A stretch of 64,000 nt of DNA from Phycisphaeraceae bacterium. Lineage in GTDB: Bacteria; Planctomycetota; Phycisphaerae; Phycisphaerales; UBA1924. The stretch is from NCBI GenBank assembly GCA_019636625.1, contig JAHBXE010000007.1:1-64000 (forward strand), in the 5' to 3' direction. A model generated the notes under the pieces. That model was given only the letters and a program-made list of their open reading frames with translations, was not told the DNA's origin and did no database searches. Of the stretch, positions 52,837-61,013 are shown piece by piece. The stretch's first letter is position 1. Each line of letters begins with the position of its first letter. The translations under genes were made by a program, and so were the position numbers.

Positions 52837-54357
52837 CTACCGATCGGCGGTAAGCCGTTCCTGAAGTTCCATTCCCGCCGACTCGATGCGAGCTCTTCGT
52901 GTGCTATCAAGCCGATCCAGGGACCGAACGATGTTCGCCATCCTCGGATTGGCCTTCAGCCGATCCCGGTGGCGGTCAATGAAGTTCCAATAGAGTCCAT
53001 CAACACCGTCACACCACGCCCCTCGTGGGTAGTCGCTCATCTTCAGCATGTAGTTCGATCCGCACACGTATGGCTTGGTCACCATGACGCCGCCGTCCGA
53101 GGCGATGCCCATCCCAAAGACATTCGGCCCCATCACCCATTCCGCGGAATCCACGAACATCTCCATAAACCATCGATACGCCTCCGCCGGCGCCACTCCC
53201 GCGAGCGTCATGATGTTCCCCGCCACCATGAGCCTCTGGATGTGATGGGCCCATCCCGTCTCTTGCGCCGATTCGATGAGATCATCCAGCGGTGGCACGC
53301 CAGTTCCGCCTCGCCACCAGCTCGGCCGCAGCCGCCGGGTGTTCTCGAACGCGTTCGCCATCGCCTGCCTCTCCCCGTAGAGCAGGTCCACCCCCCGCAC
53401 GTACTCCCGCCACCCGATGACCTGCCGAACGAACCCCTCGAGCGATGCAAGGGGCACCGACGACCGACGATCCACCGCACGCTGAACAACCTCCGCCGGA
53501 GTCAGCAGCCCGCAGTTCAGCATGGGCGAGAGTTGGCTGTGGAACAGCACACGCTCCCGGCTCGATATCGCATCCTCGTACGGCCCGAAGTTCGACAACC
53601 GATCTTCGAGAAACGCATCGAGCCACCGGAGCGTGCCCTCCCGCGTCGTCGGCCACGCGAACTGGTCCAGTGTCCCGGGGTGGTCGCCGAAGCACTCCTC
53701 GACCAACCGCTTTACACTGTGGACGTGTGATGTCGGCGGCGCGCGCAACGGGGCCGGGCAACGCAGTCCCGCCGGCAGCCGCCGCCTGTTCTCCGTATCG
53801 AAACTCCACCGCCCACCTTCCGGTTGTCCCTTCGCATCCACCAGAAGGCCCAGTCGTCTCCGCTGCCACCGGTAGAAGTCCGCCATCCTCGGACGGCCGC
53901 CGCCGAGCACCTCCGCCAACTGCCCAGGCCGCGTCAGGAACATCGGGCTCGGCAGCACCCGCCTCGGAACGCCGATCGCGCGGCACACCGCCGACACGCG
54001 GGCATCGAAACTCCGATCCTCGATTTCGAACGACACCAGTTCTCGAACCTCTCTCTCGCGGATCGTCCTTTCAAGCCGCTGCTCGTACGAAAGCCCGGCG
54101 GTTGGGCCGTCGAGCACGTGGTACTCAACGGTGTACCCCGCGACCCGGAGCGCATCGGCGTGGGACCGCATCGCCGCGAGGAACATGACGATCTTTTGCT
54201 TGTGATGACGCCACGATGTGCTGAGCCCCGTGTCCTCCGCCATGAAGATCGTTGCATCACGCAGGTCCGACAGGTATTCGATCGGGAAGAGATGACTGCC
54301 CGGTAGGAGCAGGAGCCGCCCTCCGGGAACACGCGCCAACGACTGCTTCCCGCTCAC
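52837..54357 (-). CDS. Photolyase/cryptochrome-related protein lacking the iron-sulfur cysteines
   Basis: This 506-residue protein starts at GTG whose GTGA overlaps the peroxiredoxin stop. Its N-terminal domain (about 1-140, with RLLLLPGSHLFP and ALRVAGYTVEYHVLDG) and C-terminal FAD domain with GWREYVRG, WAHHIQRLMVAGNIMTLAG, VFGMGIASDGG and CGSNYMLKMSDY match the deoxyribodipyrimidine photolyase-related family (prokaryotic 6-4 type). In iron-sulfur members, four Cys ligate a cluster; the pair following KMSDY is missing here (PRGAWCDG instead). It probably repairs UV photoproducts using flavin and light. It is last in a SOUL-peroxiredoxin-photolyase operon beside the LitR-like regulator. Confidence 0.85.
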   Translation of the reverse strand: MSGKQSLARVPGGRLLLLPGSHLFPIEYLSDLRDATIFMAEDTGLSTSWRHHKQKIVMFLAAMRSHADALRVAGYTVEYHVLDGPTAGLSYEQRLERTIREREVRELVSFEIEDRSFDARVSAVCRAIGVPRRVLPSPMFLTRPGQLAEVLGGGRPRMADFYRWQRRRLGLLVDAKGQPEGGRWSFDTENRRRLPAGLRCPAPLRAPPTSHVHSVKRLVEECFGDHPGTLDQFAWPTTREGTLRWLDAFLEDRLSNFGPYEDAISSRERVLFHSQLSPMLNCGLLTPAEVVQRAVDRRSSVPLASLEGFVRQVIGWREYVRGVDLLYGERQAMANAFENTRRLRPSWWRGGTGVPPLDDLIESAQETGWAHHIQRLMVAGNIMTLAGVAPAEAYRWFMEMFVDSAEWVMGPNVFGMGIASDGGVMVTKPYVCGSNYMLKMSDYPRGAWCDGVDGLYWNFIDRHRDRLKANPRMANIVRSLDRLDSTRRARIESAGMELQERLTADR

Positions 54358-54920
54358 GTCGAGCCCGCCGCGGCGATCAACTCGCAGTAATCCGGACATT
54401 CCGCGGCGTCGCGGTGGGCGTGCTTCCATACGACTTCGCCCCGGTGGATCATGGCTGTTCCGGGCATCTGAAACGGGTCTCCGGAAGGTCGCCCGACCCC
54501 CAGACCCCTCGCAAGTCCCTTCAGGCCAGCCACGACAACCCGAGGGCCGAAGAGTTGTGCGAACGAACCTTTGCGGATTCCGAGCGCGGCGTACAGACGA
54601 CGGTCCGGATCAGCGATCCAACGGACCCCAGAGGGTCCAAAGCGTGCGCCGAAGTCCCGAAGCGCACCCGCATCCTCGGACATCCCTACGACAACAATCT
54701 CCACGCCCATCGATTCGATCTGCGCACGGGCACGGGCCAACTCGGCCAAGGTCTGCCGGCAGAAGGTGCACCCGGTGTGCCGAAGCAGCACGACAAGCAC
54801 GCGTGATCGCTGGCTCAGCTCGTAGAGGCTTTCACCACGATCATCACGGAGTTCACGCGCCACTTCGCGGATGGAGGGCGATGGCGCGGCCCGACCTTTG
54901 TTGGAGCGTTCCACGATCAC
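54354..54920 (-). CDS. Peroxiredoxin-like (AhpC/TSA_2) protein
   Basis: This 188-residue protein starts at GTG overlapping the previous stop by four bases (GTGA) and ends in a GTGA overlap with the photolyase gene. The thioredoxin-like fold has LVVLLRHTGCTFCRQTLAEL, where the TGCTFC motif places two cysteines three apart, as in PRXL2-type proteins rather than classical peroxiredoxins. A FAQLFGPRVVVAGL loop and a C-terminal PGTAMIHRGEVVW follow. It may reduce lipid or organic peroxides formed in light. The reductase partner is unknown. Confidence 0.8.
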   Translation of the reverse strand: MIVERSNKGRAAPSPSIREVARELRDDRGESLYELSQRSRVLVVLLRHTGCTFCRQTLAELARARAQIESMGVEIVVVGMSEDAGALRDFGARFGPSGVRWIADPDRRLYAALGIRKGSFAQLFGPRVVVAGLKGLARGLGVGRPSGDPFQMPGTAMIHRGEVVWKHAHRDAAECPDYCELIAAAGST

Positions 54921-55714
54921 GACGCTTCCTTGCCCAATGAAGTGTTCGCCGAAGTCACGTTCGAGGGATCCAGCGGTTCAACCGGCAACTGTACCTCTGC
55001 CCACTTATTCCAGAACAGAAGCGTCGGACCGTTGTAGTACAGCGTCCGCCAGTTTCCTGCGGGCTTCCATCCCGGATGCTCCGCAAGCCAGTCCTCGATC
55101 AGACGCATGCCCCGCTGAACCAGCGACATCGAGTAATCTCCCCTCACCCCCGCGGCGATGACCGTCAATGGCGATGAGTCTCGGACCACCACGCGCCCTT
55201 CCACGCCGGTTTCGTTCAGCTCCGGCGTCCGGTACAGAAAGGCCATCGACCAGGCGTCCGGCCGCCCGTCGCGGCGCATCCCCTCGAAGTTCATCTCCAC
55301 AGGAGAGGTCATCTCGATGTTGTGTTTCTTGATGTGATTGAACAGGGGCCAGAACGCACCGTTCATCCCCCGATCCGGGTTCCCGGAACCCGCCACCTCC
55401 GCGAGCCGGACGGAGGGGTAGGTCTTCAGGTCAATCCGACCGGGAGGCGTGGGCGGTGGGTACCCATCTGGAAGGGGTGTGTCGATCCGACTGGCTCCGC
55501 TTCGATAGTCGCCGTTTGAGCCCTCGACGGTCACTCCAGCTTCGCCGCCGACGCGGACCGTCGAACCCGGCTTCGGAACGAGGAGCCCGCCGGCCACCCT
55601 CGGCTCGACGGGTCCAGCGGCCTCCTCCACGAGCATGTGCTGCGCACATCCGGTGATCATGATCAAGCCTCCCGCCACGAGCACTCTGCACACGCCGGCC
55701 TTTCCACGCATCAT
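54917..55714 (-). CDS. SOUL-family heme-binding lipoprotein
   Basis: This 265-residue protein from ATG 55714 follows GGAGGAG. The N-terminal signal ends with ITGC (lipobox). The SOUL/HBP domain (about 65-230) shows DLKTYPSVRLAEV, GAFWPLFNHIKKHNIEMTSPVEM and VVRDSSPLTVIAAGVRGDYS blocks. SOUL proteins bind heme or related tetrapyrroles, and related genes occur in light-regulated lipid clusters. It heads the leftward operon, divergent from the LitR-like gene with about 75 bases between promoters. The frame can begin upstream at 55738 but that ATG has no Shine-Dalgarno match. Confidence 0.82.
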   Translation of the reverse strand: MMRGKAGVCRVLVAGGLIMITGCAQHMLVEEAAGPVEPRVAGGLLVPKPGSTVRVGGEAGVTVEGSNGDYRSGASRIDTPLPDGYPPPTPPGRIDLKTYPSVRLAEVAGSGNPDRGMNGAFWPLFNHIKKHNIEMTSPVEMNFEGMRRDGRPDAWSMAFLYRTPELNETGVEGRVVVRDSSPLTVIAAGVRGDYSMSLVQRGMRLIEDWLAEHPGWKPAGNWRTLYYNGPTLLFWNKWAEVQLPVEPLDPSNVTSANTSLGKEAS

Positions 55715-55741
55715 CACGGAGCTCCTCCGGTTAATCATCCA

Positions 55742-55834
55742 AATCGTTCATTCATTCTGACGTCACGACACGAACATCAAACATTTTCGCTTGACTTACC
55801 AGCCTGGATTCACCATAATCGTTCAAAACGTTCA
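55742..55834. promoter_or_regulatory. Repeated TGAACG boxes in the divergent spacer (candidate LitR-like operators)
   Basis: On the minus strand, TGAACGATT occurs at 55742-55750 and 55817-55825, and a further TGAACG at 55829-55834; the last two are 9 bases apart. They lie near both divergent starts and one covers the -10 region of the regulator promoter. The pattern suits binding of a MerR-type dimer or tetramer to direct repeats. Operator function is inferred from position. Confidence 0.5.
55791..55819 (+). promoter_or_regulatory. Near-consensus sigma-70 promoter for the LitR-like operon
   Basis: TTGACT (55791-55796) and CATAAT (55814-55819) are separated by 17 bases and each matches the consensus in five of six positions. 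Transcription would begin around 55826, giving an untranslated leader of about 8 bases before the ATG at 55834, with no Shine-Dalgarno sequence. Thus translation may be nearly leaderless. Confidence 0.7.
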
Positions 55835-56748
55835 TGCTGAACAGCGATCGCTTCATCACCACACGTCAGCTCGCCGAGTCCCTCGGCGTCAGTGAATCGT
55901 CTGTCAAGCGTTGGGTGGACGATGGGAGCCTGGAAGCCCACCGGACTTCCGGAGGCCATCGCCGAATCCCTTTGGCCCAGGCGGCCAGATTCCTGCGACG
56001 CCACCGCTGGTCCACCTTCCGACCGGATCAGCTGCCGTTTGCCGCCTCACCCGCGCTCGGACCGGTCGATGATCTCGCCGCCGAGCACCTCTTTGACGCC
56101 TTGTCAAAGGATGATCCGGAGACCGCCCGCGCCATCATCTCGGGACGGTTTCTTTCCGGCGCGGATGTCGCCACCATTGGAGACTTGCTGATCCGACCCG
56201 CAATGGCCCGGATCGGCGAGCTCTGGAAACACGATCCACAGGGCGTCCTGGTCGAACACAGGGCGGTCGACACCTGCATCGCCGCATTGCATGAGCTGAT
56301 CCCGTGGCTCGACCCCGCGCCGGAATTAGCCCCGACCGCGGTGACCGCCGCCGGCCCAGCGGATCCCTACATGCTCCCCCCACTTCTCGCATCGCTCACG
56401 CTCCGCGAACGTGGATTCAAGGTCCACAACCTCGGCCCACTTACGCCCCTTTCCTCCATGACTCTCGCCATCACGCGTTACCAGCCCACGCTGCTCAGCC
56501 TGAGCGTCAGCACCGACACCAGCCTCCCCCGTGCATCCGAGTGGGAGGCCATGGCGAAATCGTCCCGGCAGGCCCAGTGCGAAATCGTTGTTGGAGGTCG
56601 CTGTGTGGGCGCCTTCCCCTTCGGCTCTCTCCGCATCCCCGTGAACCGGTGTGGATCCATGCTTGAACTAGGCGCCTTCGCATCCGGATTGAGCCGGAGC
56701 AAGGACGCTCGAAAGCCGCTGGACCCGCCGCGGAAGGGTCGAAAGTGA
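55834..56748 (+). CDS. MerR-type regulator with cobalamin-binding-like domain (LitR/CarH-like)
   Basis: A 304-residue protein. The N-terminal winged helix-turn-helix (about 6-55) contains TTRQLAESLGVSESSVKRWVDDGSLEAHRTSGGHRRI, with the segment divided at the usual SGGHRR wing. The C-terminal part is like the methionine-synthase B12-binding module of CarH and LitR photoreceptors. The helical half keeps Trp131 and Glu141-His142 (W-x9-EH), which cap the adenosyl group. The Rossmann half has DPY at 177-179 where E/D-x-H should supply the lower cobalt ligand, so cobalamin binding may be altered or lost. It is first in a seven-gene operon and probably represses it and the divergent SOUL operon. Confidence 0.82.
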   Translation: MLNSDRFITTRQLAESLGVSESSVKRWVDDGSLEAHRTSGGHRRIPLAQAARFLRRHRWSTFRPDQLPFAASPALGPVDDLAAEHLFDALSKDDPETARAIISGRFLSGADVATIGDLLIRPAMARIGELWKHDPQGVLVEHRAVDTCIAALHELIPWLDPAPELAPTAVTAAGPADPYMLPPLLASLTLRERGFKVHNLGPLTPLSSMTLAITRYQPTLLSLSVSTDTSLPRASEWEAMAKSSRQAQCEIVVGGRCVGAFPFGSLRIPVNRCGSMLELGAFASGLSRSKDARKPLDPPRKGRK

Positions 56749-57671
56749 CACGTGCCCCTGCCGCCACTCACCGTCTGCAAACCCGGTCGGGCGATGCAGC
56801 GCTCGACCACCGGAAGATCCGTTTCCGTTCCGTGGTCCCCATCCTGACAATTCACCTTGCCTGCCTCGGCATCATCTGGACCGGCTGGAGTTGGGCCGCG
56901 GTCCTTGCCGCGGTGATCCTCTACTTCGCGCGAATGTTCATCATCACCGCCTTCTACCACCGCTACTTCTCGCACCGGACCTTCCGCACCCACCGCGTCA
57001 CCCAGTTCATCGTTGCACTCCTCGGCACCACCGCCGCCCAGCGCGGCCCGCTCTGGTGGGCCGCCCACCACCGTGAGCACCACCGTCACGCCGACAAGGA
57101 ACCAGACCCCCACTCTCCATGGTGGCGGGGCGTGCTGTGGAGCCACACCGGCTGGTTCCTGACCGACAAGGGTCGCTCCACCAACTGGGCCGCCATCCCG
57201 GACTGGAGCCGCTATCCCGAACTCGTCTGGCTGGAGCGCCATCACCTGATCGGACCGGCGATGCTCATCGCTACCCTCGCGGCGCTGGGCGCCGTTCTGG
57301 CCGCTTTCGCCCCAAGCCTCGGGACGGACCCGTGGCAGATGGTCGTCTGGGGTTTCGCCGTTTCCACGACCGCGCTTTACCACGCCACCTTTACCATCAA
57401 CTCCATCGCGCACACCGTCGGGACCCGTCGCTTCCGCACGCCGGACGACAGCCGGAACAACTGGCTTCTCGCCGTCCTGACGCTCGGCGAAGGATGGCAC
57501 AACAACCACCATTACCACCCGGGCTCTGTCCGCCAAGGCTTCTTTTGGTGGGAGTTTGACCCCGCCTACTGGGGACTCAAGGCGCTCTCGTACCTCGGCG
57601 TGGTCTGGGATCTTCGCCCCGTCCCCGCGCGGGTCTACGAGGCCGCACAGCGTCATCGGAGGTCGCCGTGA
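56745..57671 (+). CDS. Membrane fatty acid desaturase (acyl-CoA/acyl-lipid delta-9 type)
   Basis: This 308-residue membrane protein starts at GTG overlapping the regulator stop (GTGA). It has the three histidine boxes of di-iron desaturases: HRYFSH at 72-77, HREHH at 109-113 and HNNHH at 252-256, with hydrophobic helices between and the conserved HTGWFL and NSIAH. It should introduce a cis double bond into acyl chains using O2 and electrons from a ferredoxin or cytochrome partner. Within this operon it would create the unsaturated substrate for the CFA-like methyltransferases. Confidence 0.93.
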   Translation: MTRAPAATHRLQTRSGDAALDHRKIRFRSVVPILTIHLACLGIIWTGWSWAAVLAAVILYFARMFIITAFYHRYFSHRTFRTHRVTQFIVALLGTTAAQRGPLWWAAHHREHHRHADKEPDPHSPWWRGVLWSHTGWFLTDKGRSTNWAAIPDWSRYPELVWLERHHLIGPAMLIATLAALGAVLAAFAPSLGTDPWQMVVWGFAVSTTALYHATFTINSIAHTVGTRRFRTPDDSRNNWLLAVLTLGEGWHNNHHYHPGSVRQGFFWWEFDPAYWGLKALSYLGVVWDLRPVPARVYEAAQRHRRSP

Positions 57672-58909
57672 AACTGGCGATCATCGGCAGCGGTGTGAGC
57701 GGCCTTGTGTGTGCGTACCTCCTCTCGCCCCACCACGAGGTGACCCTGTTCGAGAAGGAGCCGCGAATCGGCGGTCACACCCACACCGTTCCTGTGCAGC
57801 ACGAAGGACGATCCTTCGACGTCGATACGGGCTTTATCGTCTTCAACGAGCGCAACTACCCCATGTTCTGCCGACTTCTCGACCGCTTGGGCGTCCGCTC
57901 CCGCCCCACCACCATGTCGTTCAGTGTCCATGACGAGGCGACCGGCTTTGAGTACGGCGGCACCTCCATCGCAGGGGTAATCGGTCCCTGTTCGAACCTC
58001 TTGCGCCCCCGATGGTGGACCGTTGCCGCGGGTGTCGCCACCCTCGGCACAAGGGGAAAGACCCTGCTGGCTGAGGCGGGGAGCACCGCCACGATCGGCG
58101 ACCTCTACCGATCCGGACGTCTGTCCAAAGGGTTCCTGAACGACTACCTCGTGCCCATGGCCGCCGCGATCTGGTCTGCGCCGCGCGACACCCTCCTCCA
58201 GTTCCCCGCGAGGTTCATGCTCCGCTTCTTCGACAACCACGGCATGCTCGATCTGCGCGAGCGCCCCCAATGGCGGACCATCGAGGGTGGATCGCACGCG
58301 TACATCAAGGCCATGAAGCCCGTCCTGGATCGCTGCACGATCATGCACACACTCGTCGAGTCCATCCGCCGCGGCCCGGACGCGGTCGAGGTCTGGGCTG
58401 GGGGACGACTCCAGCGCTTCGACCGCGTCATCATCGCCGCGCACTCGGATGAGGCGTTGCGTCTGCTGGCCGACGCGACGAACGATGAAACCACGATCCT
58501 CCGCGAGATGCCTTATCAGCCGAACGACATCATCCTTCACACCGACCCCTCGCTCCTCCCGCGTCGAAGGCGCTGCTGGGCGGCGTGGAATTACCGGATC
58601 GCGCCCCATCCATCGGCCCCGATTGCCGTCACCTACAACATGTCGATCCTCCAGGGCCTGGACACGCGCACACCCATCTGCGTCTCGTTGAACGCCGCCG
58701 ACCGGGTCGATCCCGCTCGCATCATCCAGCGGCACACGTTCCATCACCCGGTCTACACCATCGCGGGTGATGCCGCGCGTGCTCGCTGGACTCAGATCAG
58801 CGGCGTCCACCGCACGCATTTTTGCGGCGCGTACTGGGGCAACGGCTTCCACGAGGACGGCGTCGCGAGCGCCGTCCGCGTGTGCGAGCAACTGGGGGTG
58901 AACCTGTGA
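57668..58909 (+). CDS. FAD-dependent oxidoreductase (amine-oxidase/protoporphyrinogen-oxidase-like)
   Basis: A 413-residue protein starting at GTG in a 4-base overlap with the desaturase stop. The FAD-binding GxGxxG is IIGSGVSGLVCAYLL at 5-19, followed by LFEKEPRIGGHTHTV, and DVDTGFIVFNERNYP, WRTIEGGSHAY and a C-terminal HFCGAYWGNGFHEDGVASAVR match the NAD(P)/FAD protein of LitR- and ChrR-linked lipid clusters. In Rhodobacter a flavoprotein of this type acts in furan fatty acid synthesis after methylation, so a similar acyl-chain dehydrogenase role is plausible here. No proven substrate. Confidence 0.9.
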   Translation: MKLAIIGSGVSGLVCAYLLSPHHEVTLFEKEPRIGGHTHTVPVQHEGRSFDVDTGFIVFNERNYPMFCRLLDRLGVRSRPTTMSFSVHDEATGFEYGGTSIAGVIGPCSNLLRPRWWTVAAGVATLGTRGKTLLAEAGSTATIGDLYRSGRLSKGFLNDYLVPMAAAIWSAPRDTLLQFPARFMLRFFDNHGMLDLRERPQWRTIEGGSHAYIKAMKPVLDRCTIMHTLVESIRRGPDAVEVWAGGRLQRFDRVIIAAHSDEALRLLADATNDETTILREMPYQPNDIILHTDPSLLPRRRRCWAAWNYRIAPHPSAPIAVTYNMSILQGLDTRTPICVSLNAADRVDPARIIQRHTFHHPVYTIAGDAARARWTQISGVHRTHFCGAYWGNGFHEDGVASAVRVCEQLGVNL

Positions 58910-59697
58910 CGCTCGCCAGCGCCATCTACACCGGGCAGGTCCGTCACCGCCGACGCGAGCCGGAACACCGGTTCACCTTCCCTTTGTTCATGGTGTACCT
59001 TGACCTGGCTGAACTGGACACGGTGCTCTCCATGTCACCGTGGTGGGGCACTTCGCCGCTCCACCCGGCCCGCTTTCGCCGGGAGGACTACCTGCAAAGG
59101 GACGACCTTCCCCTGCACGACAGCGTCCGCCGGATCGTTTGTGAGCATCTCGGGCGTACTCCCGAGGGCGCCATCCGCATGCTCACCCATCTCCGCTACT
59201 TCGGCTACATCTTCAACCCAGTGACCTTCTATTACTGCTTTGATAAACACGATCGGATCGACGCGGTCGTCGCCGAGATCACGAACACGCCGTGGAACGA
59301 GCGTCACGCCTATGTGCTCGACGCCCGCCTCGCCACAGCATCCGGCTCGGCGCTCCGTTGGCGGTTCGGAAAGAACTTCCACATCTCTCCGTTTCTCCCG
59401 ATGGATCTGGATTACGACTGGTGCATCGGTCAGCCAGGCCCCGACGTGTTCATCCACATGAACCTCCTGTCCCGAAGTCGCACGCGCTCATTCGACGCCA
59501 CGCTGACCCTGGAACGACGCGAACTCTCGCCCGCTTCCATGCGCCGCGCCCTGCTCCGCTATCCCTTCATGACGGCCCAGGTCATAGCGAAGATCCACGT
59601 TGAAGCGCTGCGCCTCTGGCTCAAGCGTGCCCGAATCCACCCTCACCCTGCCGCGACGTCCCTCGCTCCCTCGCTCCCCAAGGAGAGCAACCCATGA
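58906..59697 (+). CDS. DUF1365 family protein
   Basis: This 263-residue protein begins at GTG in a 4-base overlap with the preceding stop. It shows DUF1365 blocks: SAIYTGQVRHRR, HRFTFPLFMVYLDLAEL, LRYFGYIFNPVTFYYCFD, AEITNTPWNERHAYVL and KNFHISPFLPMDLDY. The family's biochemical role is unknown, but its genes nearly always sit beside the flavoprotein and the CFA-like gene. The conserved FNPVTFYYC suggests an enzyme acting on lipids. No signal peptide is seen. Confidence 0.93.
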   Translation: MTLASAIYTGQVRHRRREPEHRFTFPLFMVYLDLAELDTVLSMSPWWGTSPLHPARFRREDYLQRDDLPLHDSVRRIVCEHLGRTPEGAIRMLTHLRYFGYIFNPVTFYYCFDKHDRIDAVVAEITNTPWNERHAYVLDARLATASGSALRWRFGKNFHISPFLPMDLDYDWCIGQPGPDVFIHMNLLSRSRTRSFDATLTLERRELSPASMRRALLRYPFMTAQVIAKIHVEALRLWLKRARIHPHPAATSLAPSLPKESNP

Positions 59698-61013
59698 CTT
59701 CCATCTCGCCAAGCCCCGCTTCCGCGCTCCAACCGGCTCGCGCCAGCCATCGCCCCGCATCCTTCCGCACCGGCGCCGCACGCATTCTTGAATCGCTTGG
59801 CCGTCGGGTCATCCGCGGCTCAATGCAGCAACTCGACTCCGGCCGCGTCCACCTCCTCGAATCCTCCCGCGGTGTTGCCTCTCAAAGCGAGCGCCCCGAC
59901 GGCCTCACCGTCCGAATCCACGATCCCGCGTTCTACAGCGCCGCGGCGTTCGGCGGCAGCATCGGCATCGCCGAGGCCTACATGGATGGCCTGTGGGACT
60001 GCGACAACCTGCCCCGCCTCATCGAGTTCGTCGCCGCGAACCGAACGTCTGTCCGAGCCTTGGAGAGTCCACTCGCCAAGTTGCTCTCGCCCCTCTCGCG
60101 CATCGCGTACTTCCTGGAGCGGAACACCCGCGCCGGCAGCCGGCGGAACATCGCCGCCCACTACGACCTCGGCAATGAGTTCTTCGCCACCTTCCTCGAT
60201 CCCACCATGACCTATTCCTCCGCCATTTTCGAGAACGGTGCCGATACGCTCGAAAGGGCTCAGGTCGAAAAGATCGACCGCGCGTGCCGCAAACTGCACC
60301 TGCGGCCCAGTGACCACCTGCTGGAACTCGGAACCGGCTGGGGTGCCATGGCCATCCACGCCGCCCGCGAGTACGGCTGCCGGGTGACAACCACCACGAT
60401 CTCCGACGAGCAGCACCGCTTCGCCTCGCAGCGCATCCACGCCGCCAATCTGCAGGACCGAGTTACCGTCCTTCAACGTGACTACCGCGACCTCCGCGGC
60501 CAGTTTGACAAACTCGTCAGCATCGAAATGGTCGAGGCCGTCGGCGCTGAGCATCTCCCCGACTACTTCCGAATCTGCTCCCGCTGCCTGAAGCCCGACG
60601 GCGCGGCACTGATCCAGAGCATCGTCATCCAGGACCGCCTCTTCGCGCAAGCCGCAAGACGCCGCGACTTCCTGAAGAAGTACATCTTCCCGGGAAGTTG
60701 CCTCCCGAGTGTCGCCGCGATCCTCGACGCGACCCGCCGCGCCACGGACTTCTCCCTTTGGCACCTTGAAGACATCGGCCCCCACTACGCCCGCACGCTC
60801 CAGCTCTGGCGAGAGCGATTCATGAGCCGCTTGGACGACGTCCGAGGCCTCGGCTTCGACGACCGGTTCATCCGCATGTGGGAGTTCTACCTGGCCTATT
60901 GCGAGGGCACCTTCCGCTCCCGGTGCGTCGGCGATGTCCAACTCCTGTTCACCAAGCCACGCAGCAGCATCCCGCCCGCCTCGCCCTACGCCCTGGGGAC
61001 GCCCGACGAATGA
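59694..61013 (+). CDS. Cyclopropane-fatty-acid-synthase-like methyltransferase
   Basis: This 439-residue protein starts at ATG in an ATGA overlap. The N-terminal region (about 1-150) has the CFA synthase lid domain; the SAM-binding core (about 200-350) has LELGTGWGAMAIHAA, TTTISDEQHRFA, VSIEMVEAVG and YIFPGSCLPSV. E. coli CFA synthase binds bicarbonate using Cys139, Glu239, His266, Ile268 and Tyr317. By eye, Glu and Tyr are kept, but the Cys is Ser (MTYSSAIF) and the His is Gln (ALIQSIVIQ). It may therefore methylate or methylenate rather than cyclopropanate unsaturated acyl chains, like UfaM-type enzymes. Confidence 0.9.
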   Translation: MTSISPSPASALQPARASHRPASFRTGAARILESLGRRVIRGSMQQLDSGRVHLLESSRGVASQSERPDGLTVRIHDPAFYSAAAFGGSIGIAEAYMDGLWDCDNLPRLIEFVAANRTSVRALESPLAKLLSPLSRIAYFLERNTRAGSRRNIAAHYDLGNEFFATFLDPTMTYSSAIFENGADTLERAQVEKIDRACRKLHLRPSDHLLELGTGWGAMAIHAAREYGCRVTTTTISDEQHRFASQRIHAANLQDRVTVLQRDYRDLRGQFDKLVSIEMVEAVGAEHLPDYFRICSRCLKPDGAALIQSIVIQDRLFAQAARRRDFLKKYIFPGSCLPSVAAILDATRRATDFSLWHLEDIGPHYARTLQLWRERFMSRLDDVRGLGFDDRFIRMWEFYLAYCEGTFRSRCVGDVQLLFTKPRSSIPPASPYALGTPDE

